A stretch of 64,000 nucleotides of DNA from Bog-473 sp963721585. GTDB lineage: Bacteria; Actinomycetota; Acidimicrobiia; Acidimicrobiales; RAAP-2. The stretch spans positions 868,001-932,000 of the forward strand of contig CAVRJN010000007.1 of assembly GCA_963721585.1 (NCBI GenBank), in the 5' to 3' direction. Below are positions 18,532 to 27,393 of the stretch, one piece after another. Below the pieces are notes generated by a model. The model did not search any database. It was not told the origin of the DNA and worked only from the letters and a program-made list of their open reading frames with translations. Made by a program: the position numbers and the translations under genes. Position 1 is the stretch's first letter; each line of letters begins with the position of its first letter.

Positions 18532-19071
18532 GTGCCCCGCTACGTCGCCCTGCTCCGCAGTGTCAATGTCGCCGGCCACGGTCGCATCGCGATGGACGAA
18601 CTCAGGGCGTCCTTCGATGCCCTGGGCTACACCGGTGTCACCACCTACATTCAGACCGGCAACGTGCTCTTCACGGCGGCGTCCAAGAGCGAGTCGGCAC
18701 TCGCCGCCGCCATTGAGCAACGCCTCGCCGAGGATTTCGGGGACTCGCCCGCCGTGCTCCTGCGCAGCGTGGCAGACCTCCGGCGCGTCGGCGCTTCGAG
18801 CCCCTACGCCAAGACCGGAGCCGACAAGGCGCGCCACCACGTCACGTTCTTGGCCACCGTCCCGTCGAAGGCCGCACTGGACGCGCTGGACCTCCCGCCG
18901 AGCGGCCGCGACGAGCTCGTCGTCGACGGCAAGGAGGTCTACGTCCACACGCCGGACGGTTACGCCGACACCAAGTACACGGGCACCTTCTTGGAGCGCC
19001 GGCTCGGCGTGGTCAGCACCACGAGGAACTGGAACACGGTGTCCAAACTGTGCGAGCTGGCGGACCGCTGA
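18532..19071 (+). CDS. DUF1697 family protein
   Basis: 179 residues matching the DUF1697 pattern throughout: RYVALLRSVNVAGHGRIAM, LRASFDALGYTGVTTYIQTGNVLF, YAKTGADKARHHVTFL and the C-terminal TRNWNTVSKL. Proteins of this family are widespread, soluble and of unknown function. It starts 9 bp after the oxidoreductase stop, so it is co-transcribed. Confidence 0.92.
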   Translation: MPRYVALLRSVNVAGHGRIAMDELRASFDALGYTGVTTYIQTGNVLFTAASKSESALAAAIEQRLAEDFGDSPAVLLRSVADLRRVGASSPYAKTGADKARHHVTFLATVPSKAALDALDLPPSGRDELVVDGKEVYVHTPDGYADTKYTGTFLERRLGVVSTTRNWNTVSKLCELADR

Positions 19072-19116
19072 ATCGGCGCGACACAAGAGCACGAGGACCG
19101 GCGCCCCATTGCCGAA

Positions 19117-20949
19117 CTACATGGCGTAAATGCTGCGGATCACCTCGGAGATGGTCGTGGTGTCGTGGACGACCAGATTGAGGGCTTCGTCGCGCAGTGA
19201 GCGCATGCCCTGCTTCTGTGCCTGCCGGCGCAGCTCCTCCTGGGTGGCCCAGCCCACTATGAGGCGCTTGATCTCCGGCGTCATCTGGAGCAGCTCGTAC
19301 ACGCCGATGCGATCGAGGTAGCCGGTGTGCCCGCAGTAGTTGCACCCTGCGCCGATGACGAAGTCCGTCTTGGGCGGGCCGCCGCTCTCCTCGTAGAAGG
19401 CGAGCTCCTCCTTTGTCGGCGTGTAGGAGGTCTTGCACGACGGGCAGATGCGCCGCACCAGCCGTTGACCGACGATCGCAATGACGGACGAGGCGATCAG
19501 GAAGGACTCGATCCCCATGTCGAGAAAACGGTGCAGGGCCGACACCGAGTCGTTCCCGTGGAGCGAGGAGAGGACGAAGTGACCGGTGAGAGCGGACTGC
19601 ACGGCGATGCGGGCGGTCTCGACGTCACGGATCTCGCCGACCAGGATCACGTCTGGATCCTGGCGCAGGATCGACTTCAACCCCGTCGCGAAGGTCATGC
19701 CCGCCTGCTCGTTGGTCTGGATCTGGTTGATCTTGGGGAAGGTGAACTCGACCGGATCCTCAATCGTCATGACGTTACGTGAGCGGTCGCTGACCTCCGA
19801 GAGGGTCGCGTAGAGAGTCGTCGTCTTCCCGCTTCCCGTCGGGCCGGCGCACAGCACCATGCCGAAGGGCGCCCGCACGAGCTTGGAGTACGTCTCGTGG
19901 GTGTCGTCCGGCATGCCGAGGTCGTTGAGACGGAGCACGGAGCGGTTCTTGTCCAGAATTCGCATGACGCACTTCTCGCCCCAGATGGTCGCCACCGTTG
20001 CCACGCGGACGTCGGTGTCCTTCCCGTCGATGGTGGTCGTGAACTGACCGTCCTGCGAGCGGCGCTTCTCGACGATGTTGATTTCCGCCATGATCTTGAT
20101 GCGGCTGATCAGCCCGACGCCCATGTTGCTCGGGAGCTCCAGGACGTCCTTGAGCGCACCGTCGATCCGGAAGCGGACGTAGATCACGTCCTGCGACGGC
20201 TCGATGTGCACGTCGGACGCCCTGTCACGCACGGCCTGCGTCAAGATATTGTCGACCACCTGGACGACAGGTGCGTTGTCGCTGACAAGCGTCGGGCCCT
20301 GCGGCTCGGCGGCGGGGCGCTTGCGTGTGCCCTCCACCGATTCGAAGGCCTTGACCAGCTTGCCCACGCTGTCGATGGCCTGGTAGCTGCGGTCGATGGC
20401 CCACCTGATGTCGGTCATCGGTGCGATCGACAGTCTGACCGAGTGCCCACTGATGTCAGCCAACAGGAACCGGAGATCGTCGCTCGGCTGGGCCACCGCC
20501 ACGTGGAGCCCGTCGTCGTCGACATGGAGCGGGATGGCGAGATTCTCCCGGGCGACGTCCGCTGGCACGAGCGCCAGCGCGGACGGTTCGGGTGTGTCGA
20601 CCCGCAGGTCGGTGACCGGCATGCCGAAGAAATCCGCCAGCGCTTCGGCCAGCCCGCGCTCGTCCAGGGCGCCGATGTCGACGAGGACCTCGCCCAGGCG
20701 TTTGCCCGAACCGGCCTGTGCCTTGAGCGCGGCGGCCACCTGTGTCTCTGTCACGATGCCGCGGGACACGAGCACGTGGCCCAGGCGTCCCTTGGTCGGC
20801 GTCGTGTCCACGGGGGGCGCAGCGAAGGGTGCCGGCTCGGCGAGAGCATCGACCCCCGAGAACGGGCCTAACTCAGCACTGTCCTCACGCTCGAGCGTGA
20901 GGGTGTCGCCGACCGGCTCCGGTGGGGTGTCCTTGCGTCGTAGTTTCAT
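19117..20949 (-). CDS. pilB: Type IV pilus assembly / type II secretion ATPase (PilB/GspE)
   Basis: 610 residues. It has an N-terminal MshEN-type domain (GRLGHVLVSRGIVTETQVAAAL), then a secretion ATPase core with Walker A GPTGSGKTTTLYATL, an Asp box, Walker B DVILVGEIRDVETA and a C4 zinc module (CPSC near residue 515 and CNYC about 40 residues later). It powers pilin polymerisation at the cytoplasmic face of the membrane. No pilM/N/C partner is in the window. The MshEN type can bind c-di-GMP in some relatives, which may link it to the GGDEF-EAL protein; that is inference. Confidence 0.94.
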   Translation of the reverse strand: MKLRRKDTPPEPVGDTLTLEREDSAELGPFSGVDALAEPAPFAAPPVDTTPTKGRLGHVLVSRGIVTETQVAAALKAQAGSGKRLGEVLVDIGALDERGLAEALADFFGMPVTDLRVDTPEPSALALVPADVARENLAIPLHVDDDGLHVAVAQPSDDLRFLLADISGHSVRLSIAPMTDIRWAIDRSYQAIDSVGKLVKAFESVEGTRKRPAAEPQGPTLVSDNAPVVQVVDNILTQAVRDRASDVHIEPSQDVIYVRFRIDGALKDVLELPSNMGVGLISRIKIMAEINIVEKRRSQDGQFTTTIDGKDTDVRVATVATIWGEKCVMRILDKNRSVLRLNDLGMPDDTHETYSKLVRAPFGMVLCAGPTGSGKTTTLYATLSEVSDRSRNVMTIEDPVEFTFPKINQIQTNEQAGMTFATGLKSILRQDPDVILVGEIRDVETARIAVQSALTGHFVLSSLHGNDSVSALHRFLDMGIESFLIASSVIAIVGQRLVRRICPSCKTSYTPTKEELAFYEESGGPPKTDFVIGAGCNYCGHTGYLDRIGVYELLQMTPEIKRLIVGWATQEELRRQAQKQGMRSLRDEALNLVVHDTTTISEVIRSIYAM

Positions 20950-21071
20950 GGTGGTCGCGCCGCGGTCGATTCAGCGGCTGGTGTCGCTGGCTCCGCCCGC
21001 TCTCCTTGTGTTTCCATTGTCGGCGGGATTCGCCCCACACTTGAGCGCTGCGCGGGGGGTCCCCGGGTGGA

Positions 21072-21365
21072 TCAGGAGTTGTGCGAACTCCAGGTCACAG
21101 GGGCCACCGCGTGCGAGGGGAGCGCCTCGAAGGCACCCAGGGGCTTGCCGATGCCATCGGTCTTCGGGAAGGACTTCACTTCCGGGATCTCCTCACGCTG
21201 GAAGGTCACGACCTTGCCGCTGTGCTCTGCGGAGCTCTCGTCATGTCGAGCGATCATGGTGGTGTTCGCGGGGATCGAGGCACAGCACGTGTCGCCGGTC
21301 CGCCCCACGCTCCTTTTGCTGCAGTGGTCGGCACAAAGGCCGGCGCGCTTGAGCGCGGCAGCCAT
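21072..21365 (-). CDS. Small Cys-containing hypothetical protein downstream of cysM
   Basis: 97 residues with four Cys in the N-terminal third (Cys11, Cys15, Cys27, Cys28). Base use in the reading frame has the GC-rich third positions of neighbouring genes, which supports real coding. It is 41 bp downstream of cysM on the same strand, so it might belong to the mec-cysO-cysM unit. I recognise no domain, and a chance open frame cannot be excluded. Confidence 0.4.
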   Translation of the reverse strand: MAAALKRAGLCADHCSKRSVGRTGDTCCASIPANTTMIARHDESSAEHSGKVVTFQREEIPEVKSFPKTDGIGKPLGAFEALPSHAVAPVTWSSHNS

Positions 21366-21406
21366 GGGAGCCGGAGGATCCGAGGAGCGGGACCCGGTGC
21401 ACCCCT

Positions 21407-22375
21407 TTAGAAGTAGATGATCTCCTTCGCCCGCTCGGTGACCTCGTCGAGATCGTCGGTCCAGGCGCCGGTGGAGAGATACTTCCAGCCGCCGTCGGCG
21501 GAGACCACCACGATGGACCCGGCCTCACCTTTGGGCAGCGAGTTCGCGCACTTGACGGCGCCGGCCAGGGCCGCCCCCGTCGAGATACCGGCGAAGATCC
21601 CCACGTCGGTCAGGCGGCGCGTCCACTCGATCGATTCCCGCGGCCGCACCACGGTCTTGCGGTCCAACAGCTCGGCGCCACCGAGGTTCTCGAAGATCGG
21701 AGGGATGTACCCGTCGTCGAGGTTGCGGAGTCCGTCCACCATCTCCCCTGCCGGCGGCTCGACGGCCCAGATCTGCACGGCCTCCCCGAGCTTCTCGCGC
21801 AGGAATCGCCCCACACCGAGCAGGGTCCCCGACGTTCCGAGCCCTGCCACGAAGTGCGTGATGCCGGGGCAATCACGCAGGATCTCCGGTCCCGTGCCCT
21901 CGTAGTGCGCCTTGGGGTTGGCCGGGTTGCCGTACTGGTAGAGGAAGACCCATTCCGGGTGCTCCTCGGCCAGGACCCGGGCCATGCGGACGGCGCCGTT
22001 CGACCCCTCGCTGCCCGGCGACTCCATGATTTCCGCCCCCCACACCTCCAGGAGCTGGCGACGCTCGACCGACACGTTGGTCGGCATGACCACCTTGAGG
22101 GTGTAGCCCTTGACCTTGCACACCATGGCGAGGCCGATGCCCGTGTTGCCCGAGGTCGGCTCCAGCAGGACCTGGTCGGGCTTGCCGGGCACGAGCACGC
22201 CGGCCCGCTCGGCCTCCTCGATGAGCGAGAGGGCGACCCGGTCCTTCACCGATCCGCCCGGATTCTGCCCCTCGAGCTTGATGAAGATGCTGGCGTCGGG
22301 GTTGGGGCTGAGAGCGCTGATGTCGATCATCGGGGTGTTGCCGATGAGGTCGAGCACCGTGGGGTACAACGTCAT
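21407..22375 (-). CDS. cysM: Cysteine synthase of the CysO-thiocarboxylate type
   Basis: A 322-residue PLP fold-type II enzyme with the PLP lysine in NPGGSVKDRVAL, the substrate loop EPTSGNTGIGLAM, and the phosphate cup VAGLGTSGTLLGVG. Lying directly downstream of mec and cysO (21 bp gap) identifies it as the CysM that uses O-phosphoserine and CysO thiocarboxylate as sulfur donor, a route known in Mycobacterium that tolerates oxidative stress. It completes the three-gene pathway. Confidence 0.94.
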   Translation of the reverse strand: MTLYPTVLDLIGNTPMIDISALSPNPDASIFIKLEGQNPGGSVKDRVALSLIEEAERAGVLVPGKPDQVLLEPTSGNTGIGLAMVCKVKGYTLKVVMPTNVSVERRQLLEVWGAEIMESPGSEGSNGAVRMARVLAEEHPEWVFLYQYGNPANPKAHYEGTGPEILRDCPGITHFVAGLGTSGTLLGVGRFLREKLGEAVQIWAVEPPAGEMVDGLRNLDDGYIPPIFENLGGAELLDRKTVVRPRESIEWTRRLTDVGIFAGISTGAALAGAVKCANSLPKGEAGSIVVVSADGGWKYLSTGAWTDDLDEVTERAKEIIYF

Positions 22376-22396
22376 GGTGGCGAGCTCCCGAGGCCC

Positions 22397-22672
22397 TCAG
22401 CCCCCGGCCACGGCCGGCAGGATGGAAACTTCGGACCCGTCCGCGACGGGGGTGTCCAGGCCTTTGAGGTACCGCACGTCATCGTCGTCGACATAGATGT
22501 TCACGAACTTGTGCAGGGTGCCCTCGTCAGTGAGGACCTGGCCCGACATGCCGGGGTACTCGGCGACGAGCTTGGAGAGGACCTCCCCGATGGTGGCCCC
22601 GTCCACGCTGACGACGGAGGATCCCCCCGCCTGGTTGCGCAACACGGTCGGTAGGCGGACTTCGACGGCCAC
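22397..22672 (-). CDS. cysO: CysO sulfur-carrier protein (MoaD/ThiS-like)
   Basis: 91 residues with the ubiquitin-like fold of MoaD/ThiS and the essential C-terminal Gly-Gly (PAVAGG). The C-terminus is converted to a thiocarboxylate that CysM uses to make cysteine. The GTG at 22672 follows a GAGGAGG ribosome site 5-8 bases upstream, which decides this start over longer in-frame alternatives. It sits between mec and cysM. Confidence 0.95.
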   Translation of the reverse strand: MAVEVRLPTVLRNQAGGSSVVSVDGATIGEVLSKLVAEYPGMSGQVLTDEGTLHKFVNIYVDDDDVRYLKGLDTPVADGSEVSILPAVAGG

Positions 22673-22778
22673 AGGGCCTCCTCGCTCAGTTCGGACGACG
22701 GACCGGCCGGCCCCGAAGGCCGGCTGGTTGATTGTTGACTGATTCGGTAACGATTCTACAAGGAGCCAGGCCAGGCCC

Positions 22779-23213
22779 CTACCCCGGCCCATCCGAGCCG
22801 AGAATCTCGAGCCCTGGCACCTCGACCGGCTCTTCGGTGATGGCGCCCTCCCGGATCTCGTAACTGCGCACGACGGGCTGGGTGTCGCGCAGCGAGACGA
22901 GGACGTAGTGCCAGCCAGGATCGGTCGCCTGGGCCACGTCGGTCGGCGACGGATAGGCGTCGGTATGGGTGTGCGAATGGAACACGCCCATGATGTCCCC
23001 GCCGACCTCTCTCGCCGCCCGGTCGACCCGCAGCATCTCCTTGGGGGCGATCTCGTAGACCATGGCCGACGCCGCTGCGTTGGCGGTGACGAAGAGGTGG
23101 GTCGCCTCCTCCCCCCCGTAGGACCCGACCAGGAGGCCGCACGCCTCGTCGGGCAGACCGGCCAGGCAATGGGCGACCATCTCCATGTAGATGGCCCGGG
23201 TCAGGCGAAGCAC
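22779..23213 (-). CDS. mec: Mec: JAMM (M67) metalloprotease for CysO-cysteine
   Basis: 144 residues with the JAMM zinc motif HSHTHTDAYPSPTD (HxH-x7-S-x2-D) and an upstream Glu in the N-terminal helix/strand. It releases cysteine from the CysO-cysteine adduct made by CysM. The GTG start at 23213 is only 26 bp from the divergent smpB start, so both promoters must lie in or overlap coding sequence. Confidence 0.94.
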   Translation of the reverse strand: MLRLTRAIYMEMVAHCLAGLPDEACGLLVGSYGGEEATHLFVTANAAASAMVYEIAPKEMLRVDRAAREVGGDIMGVFHSHTHTDAYPSPTDVAQATDPGWHYVLVSLRDTQPVVRSYEIREGAITEEPVEVPGLEILGSDGPG

Positions 23214-23239
23214 CTGTGAAGGGTACCCTCGTACCCCTC

Positions 23240-23764
23240 ATGGCCAGGGCGAAGAAGCAGATCGCCAAGCGGGCGGCTGCCCGCGAGGACCGCAGTGGCG
23301 ACCGCACGGTCGCCACGAACCGGCGCGCCCGGCGCGAGTACGAATTCCTCGAGACCTTCGAGGCCGGCATCGTCCTCCAGGGCTCCGAGGTCAAGTCACT
23401 GCGCGAGGGCAAGGCCCAGCTGAGCGAGGCCTACGCCCGAGTGGACGACGGGGAGCTCTGGCTCTTCCAGCTCCACATCCCGCCCTGGCAGTACGCCACC
23501 GGATTCGGCGCCCACGACCCGGACCGGAAGCGGAAGCTGCTGGTCCACCGGTCCCAGATCGACGAGCTGATGGGCAAGACCCAGCAGCAATCCCTGACCC
23601 TCATTCCGGCCAAGCTGTACTTCCGCGACGGCAAAGCGAAGGTGGAGCTGGCCCTGGCCAAAGGGCGCCGCCTCTACGACAAGCGCAATGTCATCATGGC
23701 CCGCGACGCCGAGCGAGAGGCCGCCCGGGCATCCAAGGAGATGAGCAGGTGGAGCGGCGAGTAG
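23240..23764 (+). CDS. smpB: SsrA-binding protein SmpB
   Basis: 174 residues. It binds tmRNA and stalled ribosomes in trans-translation. Landmarks are TNRRARREYEFLETFEAGIVLQGSEVKSLR at the N-terminus, the AYARVDDGELWL strand, and LIPAKLYFRDGKAKVELALAKG. Start ATG 23240; an in-frame GTG 24 bp upstream is less likely. It lies directly upstream of the tmRNA gene, as is usual. Confidence 0.97.
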   Translation: MARAKKQIAKRAAAREDRSGDRTVATNRRARREYEFLETFEAGIVLQGSEVKSLREGKAQLSEAYARVDDGELWLFQLHIPPWQYATGFGAHDPDRKRKLLVHRSQIDELMGKTQQQSLTLIPAKLYFRDGKAKVELALAKGRRLYDKRNVIMARDAEREAARASKEMSRWSGE

Positions 23765-23782
23765 CGCCGGGCGGGACAAGCG

Positions 23783-23812
23783 TCGACCGGAGGGCGTCTG
23801 ACCCCGTAGAAT
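23783..23812 (+). promoter_or_regulatory. Probable ssrA promoter
   Basis: A TCGACC -35-like hexamer (23783-23788) and a TAGAAT -10-like hexamer (23807-23812) are separated by 18 bp, about 40 bp before the mature tmRNA 5' end. This leaves a short leader to be processed by RNase P, as expected. A TGATCA pair flanks the start region. Confidence 0.45.
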
Positions 23813-23851
23813 AGGTGACCTGATCACACTGATCAGTGGAGTCCCAGACAT

Positions 23852-24202
23852 GGGGGTGATTGGTTTCGACTTCGGTCGTCAAGGTAGGAGAAGCGAGCCG
23901 TGGTCTCCGGAACCACGTTAAAGAGCCGGAACCAAAAACAAACGCCGAGCCTCAGCTCGCGATCGCTGCTTAAGTAGCGACGTCCAGCCGGTCCCCGCCC
24001 TACGGATCGGATCTTGGGCGTCATTCAGTAGGGCTTACTCAGTGCCTCACATCAACTGATCACTGAGGAAATTTTCGTTGATTACGGGGTGGCACTGCCC
24101 GCCGGCAGAAGTGTCACCCCCGACAACCTGATGCCGGCTGCGCTCGGAGAAGGCCTGCTGCGGCTCCGGAGGACGCGGGTTCGAATCCCGCCACCTCCAC
24201 CA
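23852..24202 (+). ncRNA. ssrA: Transfer-messenger RNA (tmRNA, ssrA)
   Basis: About 351 nt. The 5' end GGGGGUGAUUGGUUUCGAC and the 3' end GGUUCGAAUCCCGCCACCUCCACCA form the tRNA-like acceptor stem (GGGGGUG with CACCUCC, one G-U) and T-loop. The tag frame ends AEPQLAIAA then UAA at about 23970; the exact resume codon is uncertain. It rescues stalled ribosomes with SmpB. The 3' end is a common attachment site for integrative elements, and the accessory region begins right after it. Confidence 0.95.
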
Positions 24203-24210
24203 GGAATACA

Positions 24211-24252
24211 GGCCGCTGACCAGGGAGTTGTCTCTGATCAGCGGCCCGTTTC
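24211..24252 (+). terminator. Probable tmRNA terminator
   Basis: A 13-bp stem (GGCCGCTGACCAG with CTGATCAGCGGCC, one G-U) with a 10-nt loop starts eight bases after the CCA end. Only a weak T run follows. Confidence 0.7.
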
Positions 24253-24709
24253 GCGTCACGTGACACGAATGTGACACAAGAAATCATCGATCTCCTTGAG
24301 AGGGTCGGTCGCAGACCAGTACGTGGCTCCGAAATTCGGCTCCCTTCCTCTCCGACCAGGTTGGTCAAGGGGAAGCCGAAGGCTTAGCGAGGACACGGAG
24401 CGCAGCGAAGTCCCGCAGCGACCCTTGACAAACCGAACCGGTCCTCGAAATCACAATGCAGAAGGCCGGCCCCTGGCCGGCCTACATGCGACTCTTTGGG
24501 CTACCGCTGCCGAAAGCGGACCCTGACCCCCTGCCCCCGTACGAATCCTCTTTGAGTCAAGGCCCCAATTTCAGGGCGGTTTGGGCGCGACGAATGGACC
24601 CGTCACGAGACGGCGCGGATGCATAGGCTTCGGAGTGGTCCGGGAGTGACTTCGCCGAAGAGCCGGCCTTCAGGATGTAGAGCCGACCACGCAGGCAACG
24701 AGTCGTTTC
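24253..24709. other. Intergenic stretch between tmRNA and IS110
   Basis: About 450 bases with no convincing gene. One perfect hairpin lies inside, AGGCCGGC with GCCGGCCT and a 5-nt loop at 24463-24483, followed by ACTCTTT; it may act as a terminator. Open frames here are shadows or have no recognisable product. Confidence 0.5.
24463..24483. terminator. GC-rich hairpin, possible terminator
   Basis: A perfect 8-bp stem AGGCCGGC/GCCGGCCT around CCCTG, with no long T tract. The strand it serves is unclear because no gene immediately precedes it. Confidence 0.45.
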
Positions 24710-25748
24710 CTACTGTCCTCCCGGGCCCCTTTCGGCGTCGATGACCAGCTGGCGATAGACGGCGTTGGAGACGTGGCGCTTGAGGGAGCGCAGGGCTTCT
24801 CGTTTGGTCTTGCCCTCGACGACCTTGCGATCGAAGTAGGCCCGACCGGCAGAGTGGGGCTGGCGGATCTGGCATATGGCCACCATGTGGATTGCGTTGT
24901 TGAGCCGACGATGACCGCGCAGCGAGAGCCGGTGGAACACCCGACCGCCCGAGGAGTGCTCGATCGGAGCGATGCCCGCATAGGCGGCGAAGCTGTCCCG
25001 GTTGGCGAAGCGATCAACGTCGCCGGTGTAACCGATCAGCGAGCAGGCCAGGACCGGGCCCACACCGAACAGATCAGTGAGCGTGGTCTTCGATGCTCGC
25101 ACGGCAGTGCGGATCCGGCGGTGTGACTCTTTGATCTGCTCGTCGAGGCGGGCCACGTCATCGACGAGTTCGAGGGCGAGCTGGTGGCGCATGTGCTCGA
25201 TGGGTGTGGCCGGCTCGAAGGAGTCGAGGAGCGCATTGGCGTCAGAAACGTAGAGTTCCTTGGCAATTCCGCCCGGTGAGAGCTCGGCCAGGGCGTTGTG
25301 CAGGCGGCAGACGAGTTTGGCCCGCAATCGGCCCAGGTCGTGGTTGCGCTTGGCCAACAGCCGCATGATCTCGGTGTGATCGGCCCGCTCGACCGTGTGA
25401 AGACCACTTGAGCGCAAGGCGGCGATGGCAACCGAGAAGGCATCGTTGGGATCGTTCTTCTCCGAACGCCCTGTGCCGAGCACCCTGATCCTCGAGGCCA
25501 ATGTCGGTGGGACGTCGAGCACCACTTCGCCGGCATCGACGAGCTGTTTGGGCCAGCAGATAACCGAGACCACCGGCGGACTCGATGGCCCAGGTGCGCT
25601 CGGCGAAGGGCTCGGCCCATGCCAGCAACTTGGGCGTTTGCTGGCATGTCGCTCGGACCGTGACCTTGGCCATCTCGCGTTCGTCACCACCGATAGCCAC
25701 CGCTGTGTGGCTCGCTTTGTGGGGGTCGACCCCGATGATCACCGACAT
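24710..25748 (-). pseudogene. IS110-family transposase, one frameshift
   Basis: The N-terminal part (start ATG 25748, preceded by GAGGAGGTGCTC) has MSVIIGVDPHKASHTAVAIGG, the DEDD RuvC-like opening of IS110. The frame breaks at a CCCAAA run near 25560. The rest continues in another frame with RSEKNDPNDA and the C-terminal transposase_20 domain (LFGVGPVLACSLIGYTGDVDRF, then SLRGHRRLNNAIHM). The intact protein would be about 345 residues. IS110 elements have no terminal inverted repeats, so the element boundaries are not defined. Either inactivated or a sequence error. Confidence 0.88.
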
Positions 25749-26053
25749 GAGCACCTCCTCTTAGGTTGATGGGCAACCGCGAGGGCACTCCTGATTTGGA
25801 TCTGGTGCACACACTCCTCTTTTGAGCCACTCGCGGCGAGATCCAGACGAGTGGCATCTCGTTAGAAAGCCAGCCGGATGGACCGGCGGCAGGCACTTAA
25901 GAGAGCCAGCCCGTCGGGACCTCTAAACGCTACGGATCAGCCGCAGGGTCTGCTCAAAGTCTCAATCAGGCACCATGGGGCTACCCAGTCGCACATCTTT
26001 CGATGCGCGTTATGACACCCAGTGGTGTGGACATCAATCGGTAGCGCCAAGCC

Positions 26054-26100
26054 TTGACGAACTGACTGGAAGTATCTAGGGTCCCTAGTTAACCTAGATA
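26054..26100 (+). promoter_or_regulatory. Promoter and operator palindrome of the GntR-ABC operon
   Basis: A TTGACG -35 (26054-26059), 17-bp spacer and TAGGGT -10 (26077-26082) overlap a perfect palindrome CTAGGGTCCCTAG (26075-26087). An outer inverted repeat TATCTAGG...CCTAGATA spans 26073-26100. The layout suggests autorepression by the GntR product. Confidence 0.65.
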
Positions 26101-26113
26101 ATCGGAGTGAAGG

Positions 26114-26506
26114 ATGATCGAGTTCCAGCTCGACCGGCGCTCGGGCGTCGCGCCATACCAACAAGTCGTGCAGCAGGTCCGTCACGCTCTGCGAATCGGG
26201 CTCCTCGATGTCGATGAGCAGCTTCCGACGGTCAAGGAGGTGGTGGCGAGTATCGCCATCAATCCGAACACGGTGCTGAAGGCCTACAAGGAACTGGAGC
26301 ACCAGGGCCTCGTCGTCGCTCGACCCGGTGTCGGCACCTTCGTGACAAAGACACTTCGAGACGACTCCATCGTGACCCATGGACCACTGCGTCAGAGCTT
26401 GCAACGGTGGCTGACGAAGGCGCGGCGGGCGGGGCTCGACGAGCAGAGCATCGAGGCGATCTTTCGCGACGTCGTTCGTTCCTCCTCCGCCGAAGACGTA
26501 GCGTGA
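26114..26506 (+). CDS. GntR-family regulator, YtrA subfamily
   Basis: 130 residues. It has an N-terminal winged helix-turn-helix with PYQQVVQQVRHALRIGLL, LPTVKEVVASIAINPNTVLKAYKELEHQGLV and RPGVGTFV, and a short C-terminal dimerisation tail typical of YtrA regulators, which control ABC transporters. Its stop overlaps the ATPase start (GTGA), and a palindrome overlaps its promoter, so it probably represses its own operon. Confidence 0.93.
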   Translation: MIEFQLDRRSGVAPYQQVVQQVRHALRIGLLDVDEQLPTVKEVVASIAINPNTVLKAYKELEHQGLVVARPGVGTFVTKTLRDDSIVTHGPLRQSLQRWLTKARRAGLDEQSIEAIFRDVVRSSSAEDVA

Positions 26507-27393
26507 CCGCCGTCTTGGAGGCGAACGGCCTCGGGAAGCGCTACGGCCACAAGTGGGCGCTGTCTGATTGCACGCTGGCCATTCCCGCCGGCAAGGTCGT
26601 CGGCCTCGTCGGGCCCAATGGCGCCGGCAAGAGCACGCTGCTTCAGTTGTCCGTCGGACTTCTCGGACCGAGTGCCGGGTCGATTTCGGTCCTCGGTCAC
26701 CGTCCGGGGACAACGTCCGAGCAGCTCGCCCGCGTTGGCTTCGTCGCCCAGGACACACCGACTTATGCCGGGTTCTCGATCGCCGACCACCTTCGACTCG
26801 GGCGGTGGACCAACCCGGGTTGGGACGCAATGCTCGCCGAAGAGCGAATCGAACGACTTGGACTCGACAAGCGACAGAAGGCCGGAAGGCTCTCGGGCGG
26901 CCAGCGGGCGCAGCTCGCTCTGACCCTCGCCGTCGCCAAACGCCCTGAGCTGCTGATCCTCGACGAGCCGGTCGCCAGCCTCGACCCGCTGGCGCGCCGC
27001 GAGTTCCTCCAGGGCCTGATGGAGGTCGTGGTCGAGCGCGGTACAAGCGTGATTCTCTCTTCGCACCTTGTCGCCGACCTGGAGCGCTTCTGTGACCACC
27101 TCGTGGTGCTAGTCGATTCGCACGTACAGGTCGCCGGCGACATCGACGAACTCCTCGCGTCGCACCACCAACTGAGCGGACCGCGACGCGCGCGTGACTC
27201 ATTGCCGGGCGATCAACAGGTGATTGGCGAGAGCCACACCGACAAACAGAGCACACTCGTCGTGCGTACCGACCATGCCATCCTCGACCCTGCATGGCAG
27301 GTTCAGAGCCTCGACCTCGAGGACCTCGTCCTGGCTTACATGACCCGAGCGGTCGAACAAGATCGCCCACCGAAGCTGGCACTCCACTCGTGA
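26503..27393 (+). CDS. ABC transporter ATP-binding protein
   Basis: 296 residues. Walker A GPNGAGKST, Q-loop in VAQD, signature LSGGQ (LSGGQRAQLALTLAVAK), Walker B LLILDEPVASLDPL and the H-loop His in SSHL are all present. It probably energises export with the adjacent permease. The GTG start overlaps the gntR stop and the stop overlaps the permease start, so three genes are coupled. The substrate is not evident; YtrA-type operons often respond to cell-envelope antibiotics. Confidence 0.94.
   Translation: MTAVLEANGLGKRYGHKWALSDCTLAIPAGKVVGLVGPNGAGKSTLLQLSVGLLGPSAGSISVLGHRPGTTSEQLARVGFVAQDTPTYAGFSIADHLRLGRWTNPGWDAMLAEERIERLGLDKRQKAGRLSGGQRAQLALTLAVAKRPELLILDEPVASLDPLARREFLQGLMEVVVERGTSVILSSHLVADLERFCDHLVVLVDSHVQVAGDIDELLASHHQLSGPRRARDSLPGDQQVIGESHTDKQSTLVVRTDHAILDPAWQVQSLDLEDLVLAYMTRAVEQDRPPKLALHS

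Noticed and set aside
24110..24202. Separate tRNA gene at the tmRNA 3' end
   Set aside because: The T-loop and CCA end belong to the tmRNA; there is no matching tRNA anticodon arm.
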